A stretch of DNA of 64,000 nt from RYN-230 sp963844695 (lineage in GTDB: Bacteria; Actinomycetota; Actinomycetes; Streptosporangiales; Streptosporangiaceae): the NCBI GenBank assembly GCA_963844695.1, contig CAWJPL010000037.1:1-64000 (forward strand), written 5' to 3'. This document shows, piece by piece, positions 11,114 through 19,531 of the stretch (within the stretch, counting starts at the first letter, position 1; the number at the start of each line of letters is the position of its first letter). Below the pieces are notes generated by a model, which worked only from the letters and a program-made list of their open reading frames with translations, was not told where the DNA came from and ran no database searches. The translations under genes and the position numbers were made by a program.

Positions 11114-11536
11114 TCAGCTCCGGCGCAGCAGCTGGTTCAGCTCACCGTCGAGGTTGATGTACTCACCTTCCCGGCCGGCCGGGATCACCTGGAACGTGCG
11201 GAGCAGGAACCCGGCCAGCGCGGTCAGCGGGGCCTCGAAGTGGGCCTGGCCGAACGGCGAGGACAAGGAGATGTTCAGCACCCGCTGCCCGGTCGGCGTG
11301 TCCGCAGGCCACACGCGGACATCACCGTCGCCGGCCGGCTCGGTCATCCCGCCGGCCAGCAAGTCGCGAGCGAAGATCCACTCAACCGGTTCGTCCATAC
11401 CCACATGAAACGCCATCCGGATGGCGTACGGATCCTCGGCGCGGTAGTGCAGACTCGCCGTGAGAGGGACGCCATCGTGCTCTGGAACCACGAGTCTGAG
11501 GCCGAGCTCGGCTGCGACGGTGTTGATGCTGTTCAT
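11114..11536 (-). CDS. SsgA/SsgB-family sporulation and cell division protein
   Basis: Small protein of 140 residues of the SsgA-like family, restricted to morphologically complex actinomycetes, where SsgB recruits FtsZ to sporulation septa and paralogues steer peptidoglycan processing. Diagnostic stretches are LRLVVPEHDGVPLTASLHYR, EDPYAIRMAFHVG, VEWIFARDLLAGGM, GDVRVWPAD and LSSPFGQAHFEAPLTAL, ending INLDGELNQLLRRS. The pattern VEWxFARDLL is almost invariant in the family. The start is preceded by GCGAGG. The gene is convergent with the P-loop gene. Its presence argues for a sporulating or filamentous host. Which paralogue it is cannot be told. Confidence 0.87.
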   Translation of the reverse strand: MNSINTVAAELGLRLVVPEHDGVPLTASLHYRAEDPYAIRMAFHVGMDEPVEWIFARDLLAGGMTEPAGDGDVRVWPADTPTGQRVLNISLSSPFGQAHFEAPLTALAGFLLRTFQVIPAGREGEYINLDGELNQLLRRS

Positions 11537-11670
11537 TGCCTCGCCAAACCTTTGCCTTGTCTCATCCCGGAACGCCGGGCTTCATCCATCCAGCGATGCC
11601 GTCCCACGGGGTGACGAGGCACGCAGGCACGTAACTCTTCAGTAGGAGGATTCCGCGAACGCTGCCACTA

Positions 11671-12000
11671 CTAACCTCGGTCACTGCGCACCAAATCAGC
11701 CGTGACCTGGGCAAACGCTTCTCGCGTCTCAACGTAATCATGACCCAGCACTGTTCCTGTGACCAGGAACAACACGCTGTGATCTAGCTCTCAGTAGCGG
11801 TGGGCCCAAATTTTCGCTTCGCATCCCGTGCGCACCTCCGGGTTTGCGTTCAGATAGCGAACAGTCGTGCTTTGTCCGATGCGGCAGCATACAGCCTTCC
11901 GGGTTGGGCGCACTACCCGATGCCCCGACTTTCGTGCAGCCTTGTCCGTAATCACCACAATCACTGACTTAATTCCCGGGCAGCGGCTATTCGTATTCAA
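11671..12000 (-). pseudogene. Low-GC coding remnant with an in-frame stop
   Basis: On the minus strand one frame runs from ATG 12000 to TAG 11671 and is interrupted once by TGA at 11791-11793. The part after the TGA reads convincingly like protein (ELDHSVLFLVTGTVLGHDYV, ETREAFAQVTADLVRSDRG). The part before it is less convincing, and a second frame gives RSENLGPPLL just upstream, so a frameshift is also possible. Base composition is near 50-55 percent GC, far below the flanks. An inverted repeat TGTTCCTG-N4-CAGGAACA (11752-11771) lies inside. I do not recognise the family. It is probably a decayed, transferred gene close to the tRNA. Confidence 0.35.
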
Positions 12001-12347
12001 CGGGACAAGCGCCCGGCGGGCTTCGCCGGCGGTTCCGCCGGGGCTTCCGGCAAGGGCTCCAGAGCCCTTATGCGTCCCTGAACTGATCTTCCTTAGGCCC
12101 GGGAACCCAGGTGGCTCCCGGGTGCCTGTCCTGGCCGCTCAGAGCCTCCCATGCGGCAGGCTGGCCAGCGGCCGGGCCGCCCCGTCCCGGCCGGGGCCGC
12201 GGCGATCGGAGATCCGGACTCGCCCGGTGCCGGGCGTATCGGGCGATCCTGGCGCTCGCGACGACGCCACGCCCCGCGCGGATACGCTAGTCTGTGTTGG
12301 CCCGCGAGCGTTCCGGCCACAAGGAGCCGGGTCGTTTGGGGGCGCCA
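12001..12347. other. Gene-free stretch upstream of tRNA-Val with several hairpins
   Basis: No credible gene. Inverted repeats include AAGGGCT-N4-AGCCCTT near 12053-12070 and CCCGGGA-N11-TCCCGGG near 12099-12123. TACGCT and TAGTCT near 12283-12295 are candidate -10 elements for the tRNA gene, about 50 nt upstream of it. Function of the hairpins unknown. Confidence 0.4.
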
Positions 12348-12422
12348 GGGCGATTGGCGCAGTGGAAGCGCGCCTCGTTCACACCGAGGAGGCCGCTGGT
12401 TCGAACCCAGCATCGCCCACCA
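12348..12422 (+). tRNA. tRNA-Val (anticodon CAC), CCA encoded
   Basis: A full cloverleaf is readable. The acceptor stem GGGCGAT pairs with ATCGCCC; the D stem is GCGC/GCGC. The anticodon stem CCTCG/CGAGG encloses loop TTCACAC, anticodon CAC, for the valine codon GUG. The T stem GCTGG/CCAGC encloses TTCGAAC, and the discriminator A is followed by a genomically encoded CCA. Length is 75 nt with CCA. A strong hairpin terminator follows 8 nt later. Confidence 0.96.
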
Positions 12423-12429
12423 GCTCAGG

Positions 12430-12460
12430 GACCTGGCGTAAGGCCAGGTCAGAAGCTTTT
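12430..12460 (+). terminator. Intrinsic terminator of tRNA-Val
   Basis: Perfect 8-bp stem GACCTGGC/GCCAGGTC with a 5-nt loop (12430-12450), followed by AGAAGCTTTT. One of the few T-tailed hairpins in the window and correctly placed after the tRNA. Confidence 0.75.
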
Positions 12461-12885
12461 CCGGACCGACCTCATCCGATCCGCGGATGGGGTCTTCCCA
12501 TGCCGGGCCAGGTCTCAGCTCGCTGCGGATCTCGCCCATGCCTGCGGCGCCCATCTTCCGCCGGCTGACGCCGCCGCAGCCGGTGAAGACGCCTCTCGTC
12601 GCCGGCCCGGTCGCCGGCCAGTGCGGCGCCGGCCTCCAGTTGGGCGTACGGCGGGTCACGCGGCGTTTTAACAGACGGCGACTATAAGATTACAAATAGT
12701 AACTGCCGGTGATGCCACGATTTGTCCGCGAGCCATTCGTGAAGCAGCCTGGTGATCTCCGGGCAAGTCGGCAGAAAACCCATCCTTACGCCTTCGGCGA
12801 CGCGTTCTTGCGCGGCAACTGCCCGTTCACAATCCGGCGAACTCGCAGCCAACCAAGATCACCGATGCGTGGCCCCGGGGCCCAT
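12461..12885. other. Gene-free stretch between tRNA terminator and cupin gene
   Basis: No ORF with believable composition. An AT-rich pocket at 12670-12710 contains TATAAGATTACAAATAG, unusual for this genome. The region downstream of a tRNA gene is a common landing site for integrating elements, but no integrase and no second copy of the tRNA 3' end was seen. Confidence 0.4.
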
Positions 12886-12897
12886 TAGGCTTCGGCT
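12886..12897 (+). promoter_or_regulatory. Putative leaderless -10 element for the cupin gene
   Basis: TAGGCT (12886-12891) lies 6 nt before ATG 12898 and no Shine-Dalgarno is present. The identical hexamer and spacing occur before the FabH-like gene at 17354. Confidence 0.45.
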
Positions 12898-13224
12898 ATG
12901 GAGATCATCAAGGGTGCGGGGCGGTGGGCGGCGCCGGCGGCGGGCGCGGCCAACGACTGGGTCGAGAACTTCAGGGTGCCGGCCCTTTCCGTGGGGACCT
13001 ACTGCATCCCGGCGGGCGGGGCGGACGACCAGAGCCCGCATGCCGAGGACGAGATCTACGTGGTCACCGCCGGCCAGGCCCGGATCGCGACGCCGCAAGG
13101 CGTGGCCGAGGTGGGCCCCGGTTCGGTGATCTTCGTGCCTGCCGGCGAGGAGCACCGCTTCGTCGACGTCACCGAAGACCTGGCGCTGCTCGTCGTGTTC
13201 GGCCCCGCGTACACGGGCGAGTGA
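12898..13224 (+). CDS. Single-domain cupin protein
   Basis: Protein of 108 residues with a cupin 2 barrel. Motif 1 is GADDQSPHAEDEIYVVTAGQ with the metal-ligand His and Glu residues, followed by ARIATPQGVAEVGPGSVIFV, and motif 2 is PAGEEHRFVDVTEDLALLVV with the last His. Small cupins act as dioxygenases, isomerases or ligand sensors; the sequence does not say which. Probably leaderless. It is convergent with the epimerase gene (26 bp between stops). Confidence 0.82.
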   Translation: MEIIKGAGRWAAPAAGAANDWVENFRVPALSVGTYCIPAGGADDQSPHAEDEIYVVTAGQARIATPQGVAEVGPGSVIFVPAGEEHRFVDVTEDLALLVVFGPAYTGE

Positions 13225-13250
13225 TCGCAGGGCCGCGCGTGCCCGTCTGG

Positions 13251-14189
13251 TCAGGCGGGCGGGTTCTCGAAGTAGTGACCCTTGTCGAGGTCCTCGATGA
13301 GGCCGGGCTGCGTCGGCTGCCACCCCATCAGCTCGCGGGTCAGCGCGCTGGACGCCGGGGCGTCCATCCCGATGAAGCCCCCCAGCCAGGTGAAGTGATC
13401 GGCGGCCTGCCCGGCGGGGACCGAGACCAGCGGCACGTCCAGATGGCGGCCGATCACCTCGGCGACGTCGCGGATCGGCACGCCCTCGTCGGCGACCGCG
13501 TGCAGCGTCGATCCGGCGGGAGCCTTCTCCACCGCCAGGCGGAACAGGTGCGCGGAGTCGAGCCGGTGCACGGCAGGCCAGCGGTTGGACCCATCGCCGA
13601 CGTACCCGGAGGCGCCCTGGTCGCGGGCGATGGCGACCAGGGTCGCCATGAAGCCGTTGTCCCCGTCGCCGTGGTTCGTCGGAGGGAGCCGCATGACCGA
13701 CGAGCGCACCCCGCGGGAAGCCAGGGAGAGCACGAACTCCGCCGTGGCCATCCGGGTCGCCGGGCCGCTGCCGTGCGCGGCGGCCAGCGCCGGGTCGGGG
13801 TCGTGCCCGTCCCGTTCGGTCGCCAACCGCCCCGGGGCGACGCCGAGGGTCCCGGAGGCGATGACGAGCGGCCGGTCAGAGCCGGCCAGTACCTCGCCGA
13901 AGACCTCGACGGCGCGGCGGTCCGCGTCGGCGGCGCCCTGGAAGTCGCCGGTGAAGGCGAGGTCGTGCTTGAAGGCGAGGTGGATCACGCCGTCCGAGGC
14001 GGCCGCCGCGTCCCGCAGGACGTCGAGGTCGTCAAGGGTGCCGCGCTGCACCTGCGCCCCGGCCGCGGTCAGGGCCTGGGCCGAGGCGTCTGAGCGGGCG
14101 AGCCCGGTGACCTGATGGCCCGCGCCGAGGAGTTCGGGGACGACGGCGGAGCCGATCCAGCCGGACGCGCCGGTGACGAATACACGCAT
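13251..14189 (-). CDS. NAD(P)-dependent epimerase/dehydratase (extended SDR)
   Basis: Extended short-chain dehydrogenase of 312 residues. The dinucleotide-binding motif MRVFVTGASGWIGSAVVPEL is at the extreme N-terminus, so ATG 14189, with GGAGG 8-9 nt upstream, is preferred to the earlier in-frame ATG at 14264. IHLAFKHDLAF and LVIASGTLGVAPG match the catalytic-Ser region of atypical SDRs, but no clear YxxxK is seen; the region after GSGPATRMATAEFVLSLASR lacks the Tyr. That places it with SDR proteins often annotated as NAD-dependent epimerases of unknown substrate. It diverges from the acyl ligase, and tandem dyads lie between the two. Confidence 0.8.
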   Translation of the reverse strand: MRVFVTGASGWIGSAVVPELLGAGHQVTGLARSDASAQALTAAGAQVQRGTLDDLDVLRDAAAASDGVIHLAFKHDLAFTGDFQGAADADRRAVEVFGEVLAGSDRPLVIASGTLGVAPGRLATERDGHDPDPALAAAHGSGPATRMATAEFVLSLASRGVRSSVMRLPPTNHGDGDNGFMATLVAIARDQGASGYVGDGSNRWPAVHRLDSAHLFRLAVEKAPAGSTLHAVADEGVPIRDVAEVIGRHLDVPLVSVPAGQAADHFTWLGGFIGMDAPASSALTRELMGWQPTQPGLIEDLDKGHYFENPPA

Positions 14190-14238
14190 GTGACAACCTC
14201 CAGGTGGTCGACGGCCCGCGCCGCAGGATGCGCTGGGC

Positions 14239-14295
14239 CACTCGATGTCAGCTACTGTCATCACTCTAGCACTCGATGTCAGCCACTGCCGTCAC
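14239..14295. promoter_or_regulatory. Tandem dyad operator between epimerase and acyl ligase genes
   Basis: Two 26-bp direct repeats, 14239-14264 and 14270-14295, start 31 bp apart (about three helix turns) and match at 23 of 26 positions. Each contains an imperfect palindrome: GATGTCAG-N3-CTGTCATC in the first and GATGTCAG-N3-CTGCCGTC in the second. A TAGAGT hexamer on the minus strand (14263-14268), a possible -10 for the epimerase gene, lies where the two repeats meet. This looks like cooperative binding of two dimers of a helix-turn-helix regulator. The regulator is not identified. Confidence 0.6.
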
Positions 14296-14398
14296 ATGGT
14301 CGCGGGCGTGCGCCCGGAACTCCGGTCCGGCTGGTCAGCGAGGATCGTTTCTTGATATTCCGGGAAATGACCGTGCCGTGCTGATCCTGGGGGTGCCT

Positions 14399-16141
14399 GT
14401 GGAGTCCTTCGTCGAGCAGGCTGGCCGCCGGCGCAGCGACCTGGAGGCGCGGCACCGGCCCTGGCGCACGCAGACCCTGCCCGGCCTGCTCGACGCGGTG
14501 GCGGCGCAGTTCCCGGACCGGCCGTTCGTGATCGGCGAGGAGGAGACCCTCAGCTACGCCGGCCTGGCGGACCGCTCGGCCCGGCTGGCCCGCGGCCTGG
14601 TCGCCCGCGGGGTGCAGGCGGGCGAGCGGGTCGCGCTGGTCCTGCCCAACGGCCCGGAGATGATCGCGGCGCGGTTCGCGGTGGCGCGGGCCGGCGCGGT
14701 GGCCGTCCCGGTCAGCTTCCGGCTGCACGCCGCAGAGCTCGCGCAGGTGCTGCGGCAGTCCGAGGCCAGCGCCCTGATCACGATGGAGGAGTTCCGCGAG
14801 ATCAACGCCCTGGAAGGGCTGGACCGGATAGCGCCGGGCTGGGAACGGCTCAGCCCGGCCACGGCTGGCCAGCCCGGTGCTGAGGGCCTGCCCGCGCTGC
14901 GGCTGGTCGTCACCGTGCCGGGCGGCGCGGAGCCCGCCCGTCCCGGGCTGCTGACCCTGGGCGGGCTGGCCACCGGCCCGGACGCCGCACTGGACGCGGA
15001 GCTCGCGGCCCGCGCGGGCGCCGCGAGCGCCCAGGACGTCACCACGATCTTCTACACGTCGGGCACGACCGGGCTGCCGAAGGGCGTGCTGTCCACCCAC
15101 GACATGGAGCTGCGCAGCGCGTATGGCTCGGCTTACGCCCGGGCGTTCGAGGATGGGCGGCGCATCATGTTCGCGCTGCCGCTCAACCACGTGTTCGCCT
15201 ACGTCGAGGGGCTGCTGGCGTCGATGTTCGTGGCCGGCAGCGTGGTGGTGCAGTCGGTGTTCGACCCCGGGGCCTCGCTGGCCGCGATCGCGCGGCACCA
15301 GGTCGGTGAGGCGCTGTTCGTGCCCACGATGAGCCTGGCCGTGGCGGACGCCGCGCGCCGGTCGGTCTACGACCTGACCTCCCTGCACTCGGTCATGTCC
15401 GCGGCCTCGTCGGCGCCCGCCAGCCTGTGGCACGACCTGCAGGACGTGCTCGGCACCGGGCAGCTGGTCACCGCCTACGGGATGAGCGAGACCTCGGCCG
15501 CGACCACGTTCACCCGGGTCGGCGGCCCGGTCGAGGACCTGGAGAACACCGTCGGCTGGCCCAAGCCGGGCGGCGTGGCCGGAGACCCCGGCCTGGGCGG
15601 CGCGCTGGCCGAGTACAAAGCCGTCGACCAGGTCACCGGGGAGGACCTGCCCCGCGGCCAGGCGGGGGAGCTGGTCGCCCGCGGGCCTATCGTCTGCCTG
15701 GGTTACTTCCGCCAGCCTGAGGCCACCGCGGCCGCGACGTTGCCGGACGGCTGGCTGCGCTCCGGCGACCTGGGCTACCTGCGCGAGGACGGCGCGCTGG
15801 TGCTGACCGGCCGGGCCAAAGAGGTCTACAAGTGCGGCGGTGAGCTGGTCATGCCGGCCGAGGTCGAGGCGGTCCTGACCGGCCGGCCCGACGTCGCACA
15901 GGCCTACGTGGTCGGCGTCCCGGACCCGCGGATGGGTGAGGTCGGCTGCGCCTGGGTGGTCCCCGCGCAGGACGCCAAGCTGGACCCGGAAGAGGTGATC
16001 AGTTTCTGCCGCGCCCAGCTGTCCCGGTACAAGGCGCCGCAGTACGTGCTGGTCACCACCGCCGCGGAGCTGCCGCTCACCGCGTCCGGCAAGGTCCAGA
16101 AGTTCCGGCTGGCCGAGCGGGCCGTCACCGCGCTGGGCTAG
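14399..16141 (+). CDS. AMP-forming acyl-CoA synthetase / ligase
   Basis: Adenylate-forming enzyme of the ANL superfamily, about 580 residues. Visible motifs: P-loop-like TIFYTSGTTGLPKG, A5 YGMSETSAATTF, A7 GWLRSGDLGYLREDGALVLT, A8 hinge GRAKEVYKCGGELV and A10 LPLTASGKVQKFRL with the catalytic Lys. It activates a carboxylic acid as acyl-AMP, usually for CoA transfer. The acid is unknown, though the family resembles fatty-acid and aryl-acid ligases. The start is uncertain: the longest frame begins at ATG 14276 inside the operator repeats, whereas GTG 14399 follows a GGGGG run and fits the usual N-terminus better; GTG 14378 is also possible. It may work with the KAS III enzyme 1.2 kb downstream. 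Confidence 0.85.
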   Translation: MESFVEQAGRRRSDLEARHRPWRTQTLPGLLDAVAAQFPDRPFVIGEEETLSYAGLADRSARLARGLVARGVQAGERVALVLPNGPEMIAARFAVARAGAVAVPVSFRLHAAELAQVLRQSEASALITMEEFREINALEGLDRIAPGWERLSPATAGQPGAEGLPALRLVVTVPGGAEPARPGLLTLGGLATGPDAALDAELAARAGAASAQDVTTIFYTSGTTGLPKGVLSTHDMELRSAYGSAYARAFEDGRRIMFALPLNHVFAYVEGLLASMFVAGSVVVQSVFDPGASLAAIARHQVGEALFVPTMSLAVADAARRSVYDLTSLHSVMSAASSAPASLWHDLQDVLGTGQLVTAYGMSETSAATTFTRVGGPVEDLENTVGWPKPGGVAGDPGLGGALAEYKAVDQVTGEDLPRGQAGELVARGPIVCLGYFRQPEATAAATLPDGWLRSGDLGYLREDGALVLTGRAKEVYKCGGELVMPAEVEAVLTGRPDVAQAYVVGVPDPRMGEVGCAWVVPAQDAKLDPEEVISFCRAQLSRYKAPQYVLVTTAAELPLTASGKVQKFRLAERAVTALG

Positions 16142-16145
16142 CTGC

Positions 16146-16170
16146 GGGCTGGCCGGGCGCTGGCCAGCCC
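16146..16170. terminator. Bidirectional hairpin between convergent genes
   Basis: Perfect 9-bp stem GGGCTGGCC/GGCCAGCCC with a 7-nt loop in the 42 bp between the acyl ligase stop and the oxidoreductase stop. No T tract, as is usual in such GC-rich genomes. Confidence 0.6.
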
Positions 16171-16183
16171 GGCGCAGGCTCAC

Positions 16184-17232
16184 TCAGCAGCGCAGCACGA
16201 CCCGGCCGACGGCCTCCCGCCCGGCCAGCAGGTCCAGGCCGGCCGGGGCCTGGCCGAACGGCAGCTCGCGGTAGATCTGCGGGCTGATCAGCCCGTCCAC
16301 GCACATCGCCACCAGCGTGTCGTGCACGGAGCGCAGCAGCGCCGGGTTCTCCCGCCGGTACGCCGCCAGGTGCAGGCCGAGCACGGCGTAGTTCCGCAGC
16401 AGCACGTGGTTGGCGGGCACCTGGCCGATCGCGCCCCCGGTGAAGCCGACCAGCACGATCCGCCCCTCGAACGCCACGCACCGGCGAGCCCACCCGAACG
16501 TGTCCCCGCCGACCACGTCGATGATGACGTCGGCGCCCCGCCCGCCGGTCTCGGCCCGGACCCGCGCGACCGGGTCCGGCTCGGCGGCCAGGTCGATGAC
16601 CAGGCCGGCCCCCATCCGGCACGCCGCCGCCTTGCCCGGCCCGGTGACCGCGGCGATCACCCCGCAGCCCGCGGCCCGGGCCAGCTGGATCGCGGCCGAG
16701 CCCACCCCGCCGGCCGCCCGGTGACCAGTACCGTGTCCCCGGCCCGCAGCCCCGCCCGGTGATGCAGCGCCACTTGAGCGGTCTGGTAGGCGATGTGCAG
16801 CGCCGCCGCGGCGCTCACCGGCATCGACTCCGGCACCGGGTACAGCTGAGCGCCCGGCACCGTGATCGACTGCTGCAGGGCCCCGTTGGGCAGCTCCGGC
16901 ACCACCACGACCCGCTGGCCCGGCGTGAGCGCCGTGCCGTCGCCGGCCTCCGCGACCACCCCGGCCGCCTCGAAGCCCGGCGAGAACGGCAGCGGCGGCC
17001 GTTCCTGATACCGGCCCGCACACAGCAGCAGGTCGGGGAAGTTCAGGCCTGCCGCGCCCACCTCGACCCGGGCCTCACCGGGGCCCGGGGGCCGGGCCGG
17101 CCGCGGCTCCAGGCGGAGGGCCTCGCGCGGGGTGCCGAGCTGGCGCACCCGCCACGACCGCGGCGCCGCCCGCCGCCCGGCCGTGGTCCCGGATCGCCTG
17201 CCGCTTCCGGGGGAAGGGGTCACCGACGGCAT
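16184..17232 (-). CDS. Quinone-oxidoreductase-like zinc-free MDR protein (one frameshift)
   Basis: Medium-chain reductase of the NADPH:quinone reductase type, about 350 residues. N-terminal catalytic part: GLNFPDLLLCAGRYQERPP and PFSPGFEAAGVVAEAGDGTA. The Rossmann part begins in AGDTVLVTG, then the frame breaks; the next frame supplies GGVGSAAIQLARAAGCGVIA and GGRGADVIIDVVGGDTF. At 16720-16724 the coding strand reads ACCGGGCGGCC where ACCGGGGCGGCC would restore VTGAAGGVGS, so one G of a G run is missing, a typical homopolymer error. No structural-zinc Cys cluster is present. Start ATG 17232 is provisional; a later GTG near VRQLGTPREAL is also possible. Confidence 0.82.
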
Positions 17233-17341
17233 CCCCCCATCGTAGGGACGCCCTGGCCGGCGCCCGGCGGGCGTTAGGGAAAAGCATGAACGCGGGCCGG
17301 GGTGGCGGCCGGCGCGGATTCCGCCCTGGTAAGCCCCTCGG

Positions 17342-17353
17342 TAGGCTGCCGTT
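17342..17353 (+). promoter_or_regulatory. Putative leaderless -10 element for the FabH-like gene
   Basis: TAGGCT (17342-17347) followed by 6 nt and GTG 17354, with no Shine-Dalgarno. Same hexamer and spacing as at the cupin gene. Confidence 0.45.
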
Positions 17354-18381
17354 GTGCGCACCGACCCCCGGCAGTCAGCGAAGACGGGGGAGCGGCTGGC
17401 GGGCCGGACGGGCGCCGCGCTCGCCGCCGTCGCGATGGCGGTCCCCGAGCAGATCATGACCAACGCGGCCATCGCGGACCGGCTCGGCGTGGCCGAGGAG
17501 TGGATCACCCGGCGCACCGGAACCAGCGAACGGCACGTGGCCGGGCCCGGCCAGCGGCTCGACGAGTTCGCGGCGCAGGCCGCCCGGGACGTCCTGGCCC
17601 AGGCCGGGACAGACCCGGCGGACGTGGACGCCGTCCTGGTCGGCACCACCAGCGCCGAGGACATGAGCCCGCACGCCGCGCCGCTGGTGGCCGCGGACAT
17701 CGGCGCGCACGGCGCGGCGGCCATCGACGTCAGCGCGGCCTGCACGGGCTTCTTGTCCTGCCTGGTGATGGGGGCCGCGATGATCGAGTCGGGCCGGGCC
17801 CGGACCGTGCTCGCGATCGGCGCCGACCTGCTGACCCGCTACCTCGACCGGGACGACCCGTCCTCGGCCATGCTGTTCGGCGATGGGGCGGGCGCGGTCC
17901 TGCTCACCGCCACGGCCGGCGCCTCCCGGCTCGGCCCGGCCGTGCTGTCCTCGGACGGGGACCGCCGCGAGCTGATCCGGCTGTCCCGCGACGAGCTGCT
18001 GATCCGGATGGACGGCCCGACGGTGTACCGGCACGCGGTCCAGCTGATGAGCGAGGTGACCGGGCAGGTCGTCGGCGCGGCCGGGCTGACCCTGGCCGAC
18101 ATCGACCTGTTCGTCTACCACCAGGCGAACAGCCGGATCATCGACGCGGTGGGGCAGCGCCTGCACCTCGACCCCGCCCGGGTCGTCAACGTGGTCGGCT
18201 CGTTCGCGAACACGTCGGCTGCGTCGCTGCCGATCGCGCTGGCCGCGGCCCAGCGGGCCGGCCGCCTGCACGACGGCGACCGGGTGCTGCTCGCCGCGTT
18301 CGGGGCCGGCCTGGTGTGGGGCGGGGTCGTGGCCACCTGGGGCGCCCCGGAGTTATCCGGGCCGGATCGCGATCTGGCTGA
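17354..18381 (+). CDS. 3-oxoacyl-ACP synthase III (KAS III, FabH-like)
   Basis: Condensing enzyme that joins an acyl-CoA to malonyl-ACP. The Cys-His-Asn triad is intact: Cys in DVSAACTGFLSCLVMG, His in VYHQANSRI, Asn in GSFANTSAASLPIA. The body ends in AFGAGLVWGGVVATWG, the normal C-terminus of FabH. The open frame then runs on to 18955, through 600 bp of the convergent gene, giving 533 residues against about 330 in the family. I therefore treat the run-on as artefactual; one indel near 18335-18350 would end it at TGA 18379-18381. No fab operon surrounds it, so a specialised role beside the acyl ligase is plausible. Confidence 0.82.
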
Positions 18382-19492
18382 GCCAGGGGAGCCGGACGCC
18401 CAGCGCCTCGACGCGCCGGGTGGCCGCGTTGACCACGGCCAGCCGGCCGTGCTTGCTGATCACGAACAGCCACCGGCCGTCGGGCGACCAGGCCAGCGTC
18501 CCGGCGCCGACGGCGCTCCGGCTGAGCGGGACCGCAATCTGCTGATCCGCTCCGGTGACCAGATTCACCAGTTGCAGCGTGACCTGGCCGCCGACCGTCA
18601 CCCGGAACACCGCCGCCGTGGCGCCGTCCGGCGTGATGACGCCGGGGGACGCGGTCGGCACCAACGCGGCTGGGGGACCGGCCAGCTGCCGCTGCGTCCC
18701 GGTGGCCGGGTCGATGACCACATCAGCGCAACGGTACGGGCGGTCGCAGTTCACGGTGAGCCAGCGCGTCGGGCCGACCGCCGCGAGCATCCCGCCGATC
18801 CGCCGCGAGCCGCCCGGCCAGACGTCCAAGACCTCGTCCGTGCCGGACAGCAGGACGCCGCCCCGGTCGTTCGGGCTGGCCAGCCACCATGCGCCCGCCG
18901 GCAGGCGCATGGATACGCCGGTCCCGCCGCCGTCCAGCCGGGCCAGGGTCAGTGACCGGGGCCGGGTCTGCACCCACACCTCGCCGGCCCGCGGCCCGGG
19001 CAGCGTCTCCCCGCCCTGGCCGAGGACCCTGGGCAGGGGCCGGGCGGGCTGGCCATCCGCGACCAGGTAGCCCGGCTCCACATCCCACGGCCGGATGACT
19101 ACCTGGCTGGGGCCGGTTACGAACGAGAAGGGGCCGGTGCTGCCCAGCACGGGCACGACGGTCTGGGTGACCCGCCCCTGGGCAGGCTGGATCCGGACCA
19201 CACGGTTAGGGCCATACCCGAGCAGTTCCCAGCCTGCCTGCACGCCGAGCAGCCGGTGACCCACCTCGGTCACCGTGACCTGAGACTGCGCCGCGGCCAG
19301 CTTCACCGGGTGCCGGCCCAGGGTGAGCACGGCCACCACCGCGATCACCGCGGCCCCGGCCAGGATCAGCGGCCAGCGTGTCCAGCGACCGCCTGGCCAG
19401 CGCCCGCCTGGCCAGCGCCCGCGCGGCGGCCGGGACGAGCCGAACCCGACCTCGTCGGGCTCGCCCAGGCTCTCCGGGGAAGACCAGGTCAT
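18353..19492 (-). CDS. Membrane-anchored protein with beta-propeller-like repeats, function unknown
   Basis: Protein of 379 residues. A cytoplasmic N-terminus with RWPGG repeats (encoded by a 15-bp tandem repeat near 19390-19425) is followed by one membrane helix (PLILAGAAVIAVVAVLTL, about residues 41-58). The extracellular part contains strands such as TLAWSPDGRWLFVISKHGRL and GVITPDGATAAVFRVTVGGQ that resemble WD40/TolB-like propeller blades. CDRPYRCADVVIDPATG holds two Cys that could pair outside the cell. It lies 39 bp downstream of the DoxX gene on the same strand and may be in its operon. No specific family recognised. Confidence 0.7.
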   Translation of the reverse strand: MTWSSPESLGEPDEVGFGSSRPPRGRWPGGRWPGGRWTRWPLILAGAAVIAVVAVLTLGRHPVKLAAAQSQVTVTEVGHRLLGVQAGWELLGYGPNRVVRIQPAQGRVTQTVVPVLGSTGPFSFVTGPSQVVIRPWDVEPGYLVADGQPARPLPRVLGQGGETLPGPRAGEVWVQTRPRSLTLARLDGGGTGVSMRLPAGAWWLASPNDRGGVLLSGTDEVLDVWPGGSRRIGGMLAAVGPTRWLTVNCDRPYRCADVVIDPATGTQRQLAGPPAALVPTASPGVITPDGATAAVFRVTVGGQVTLQLVNLVTGADQQIAVPLSRSAVGAGTLAWSPDGRWLFVISKHGRLAVVNAATRRVEALGVRLPWLSQIAIRPG

Positions 19493-19531
19493 GACGACGT
19501 CATCCGACAGCGCCGCCGGGGAGACGGGAAG

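Noticed and set aside
12093..12659. 188-residue minus-strand ORF containing MLGSNQRPPRCERGALPLRQ
   Set aside because: It lies across the tRNA-Val gene; this peptide is the well-known false translation of the antisense of a tRNA.
12348..12897. Integrated element with attachment sites at tRNA-Val
   Set aside because: No integrase and no second copy of the tRNA 3' end within the window.
18382..18955. Run-on of the FabH-like frame, which would give a 533-residue protein
   Set aside because: FabH ends near residue 330, and the opposite strand there encodes a convincing membrane-anchored protein. A single indel near 18340 explains it better.
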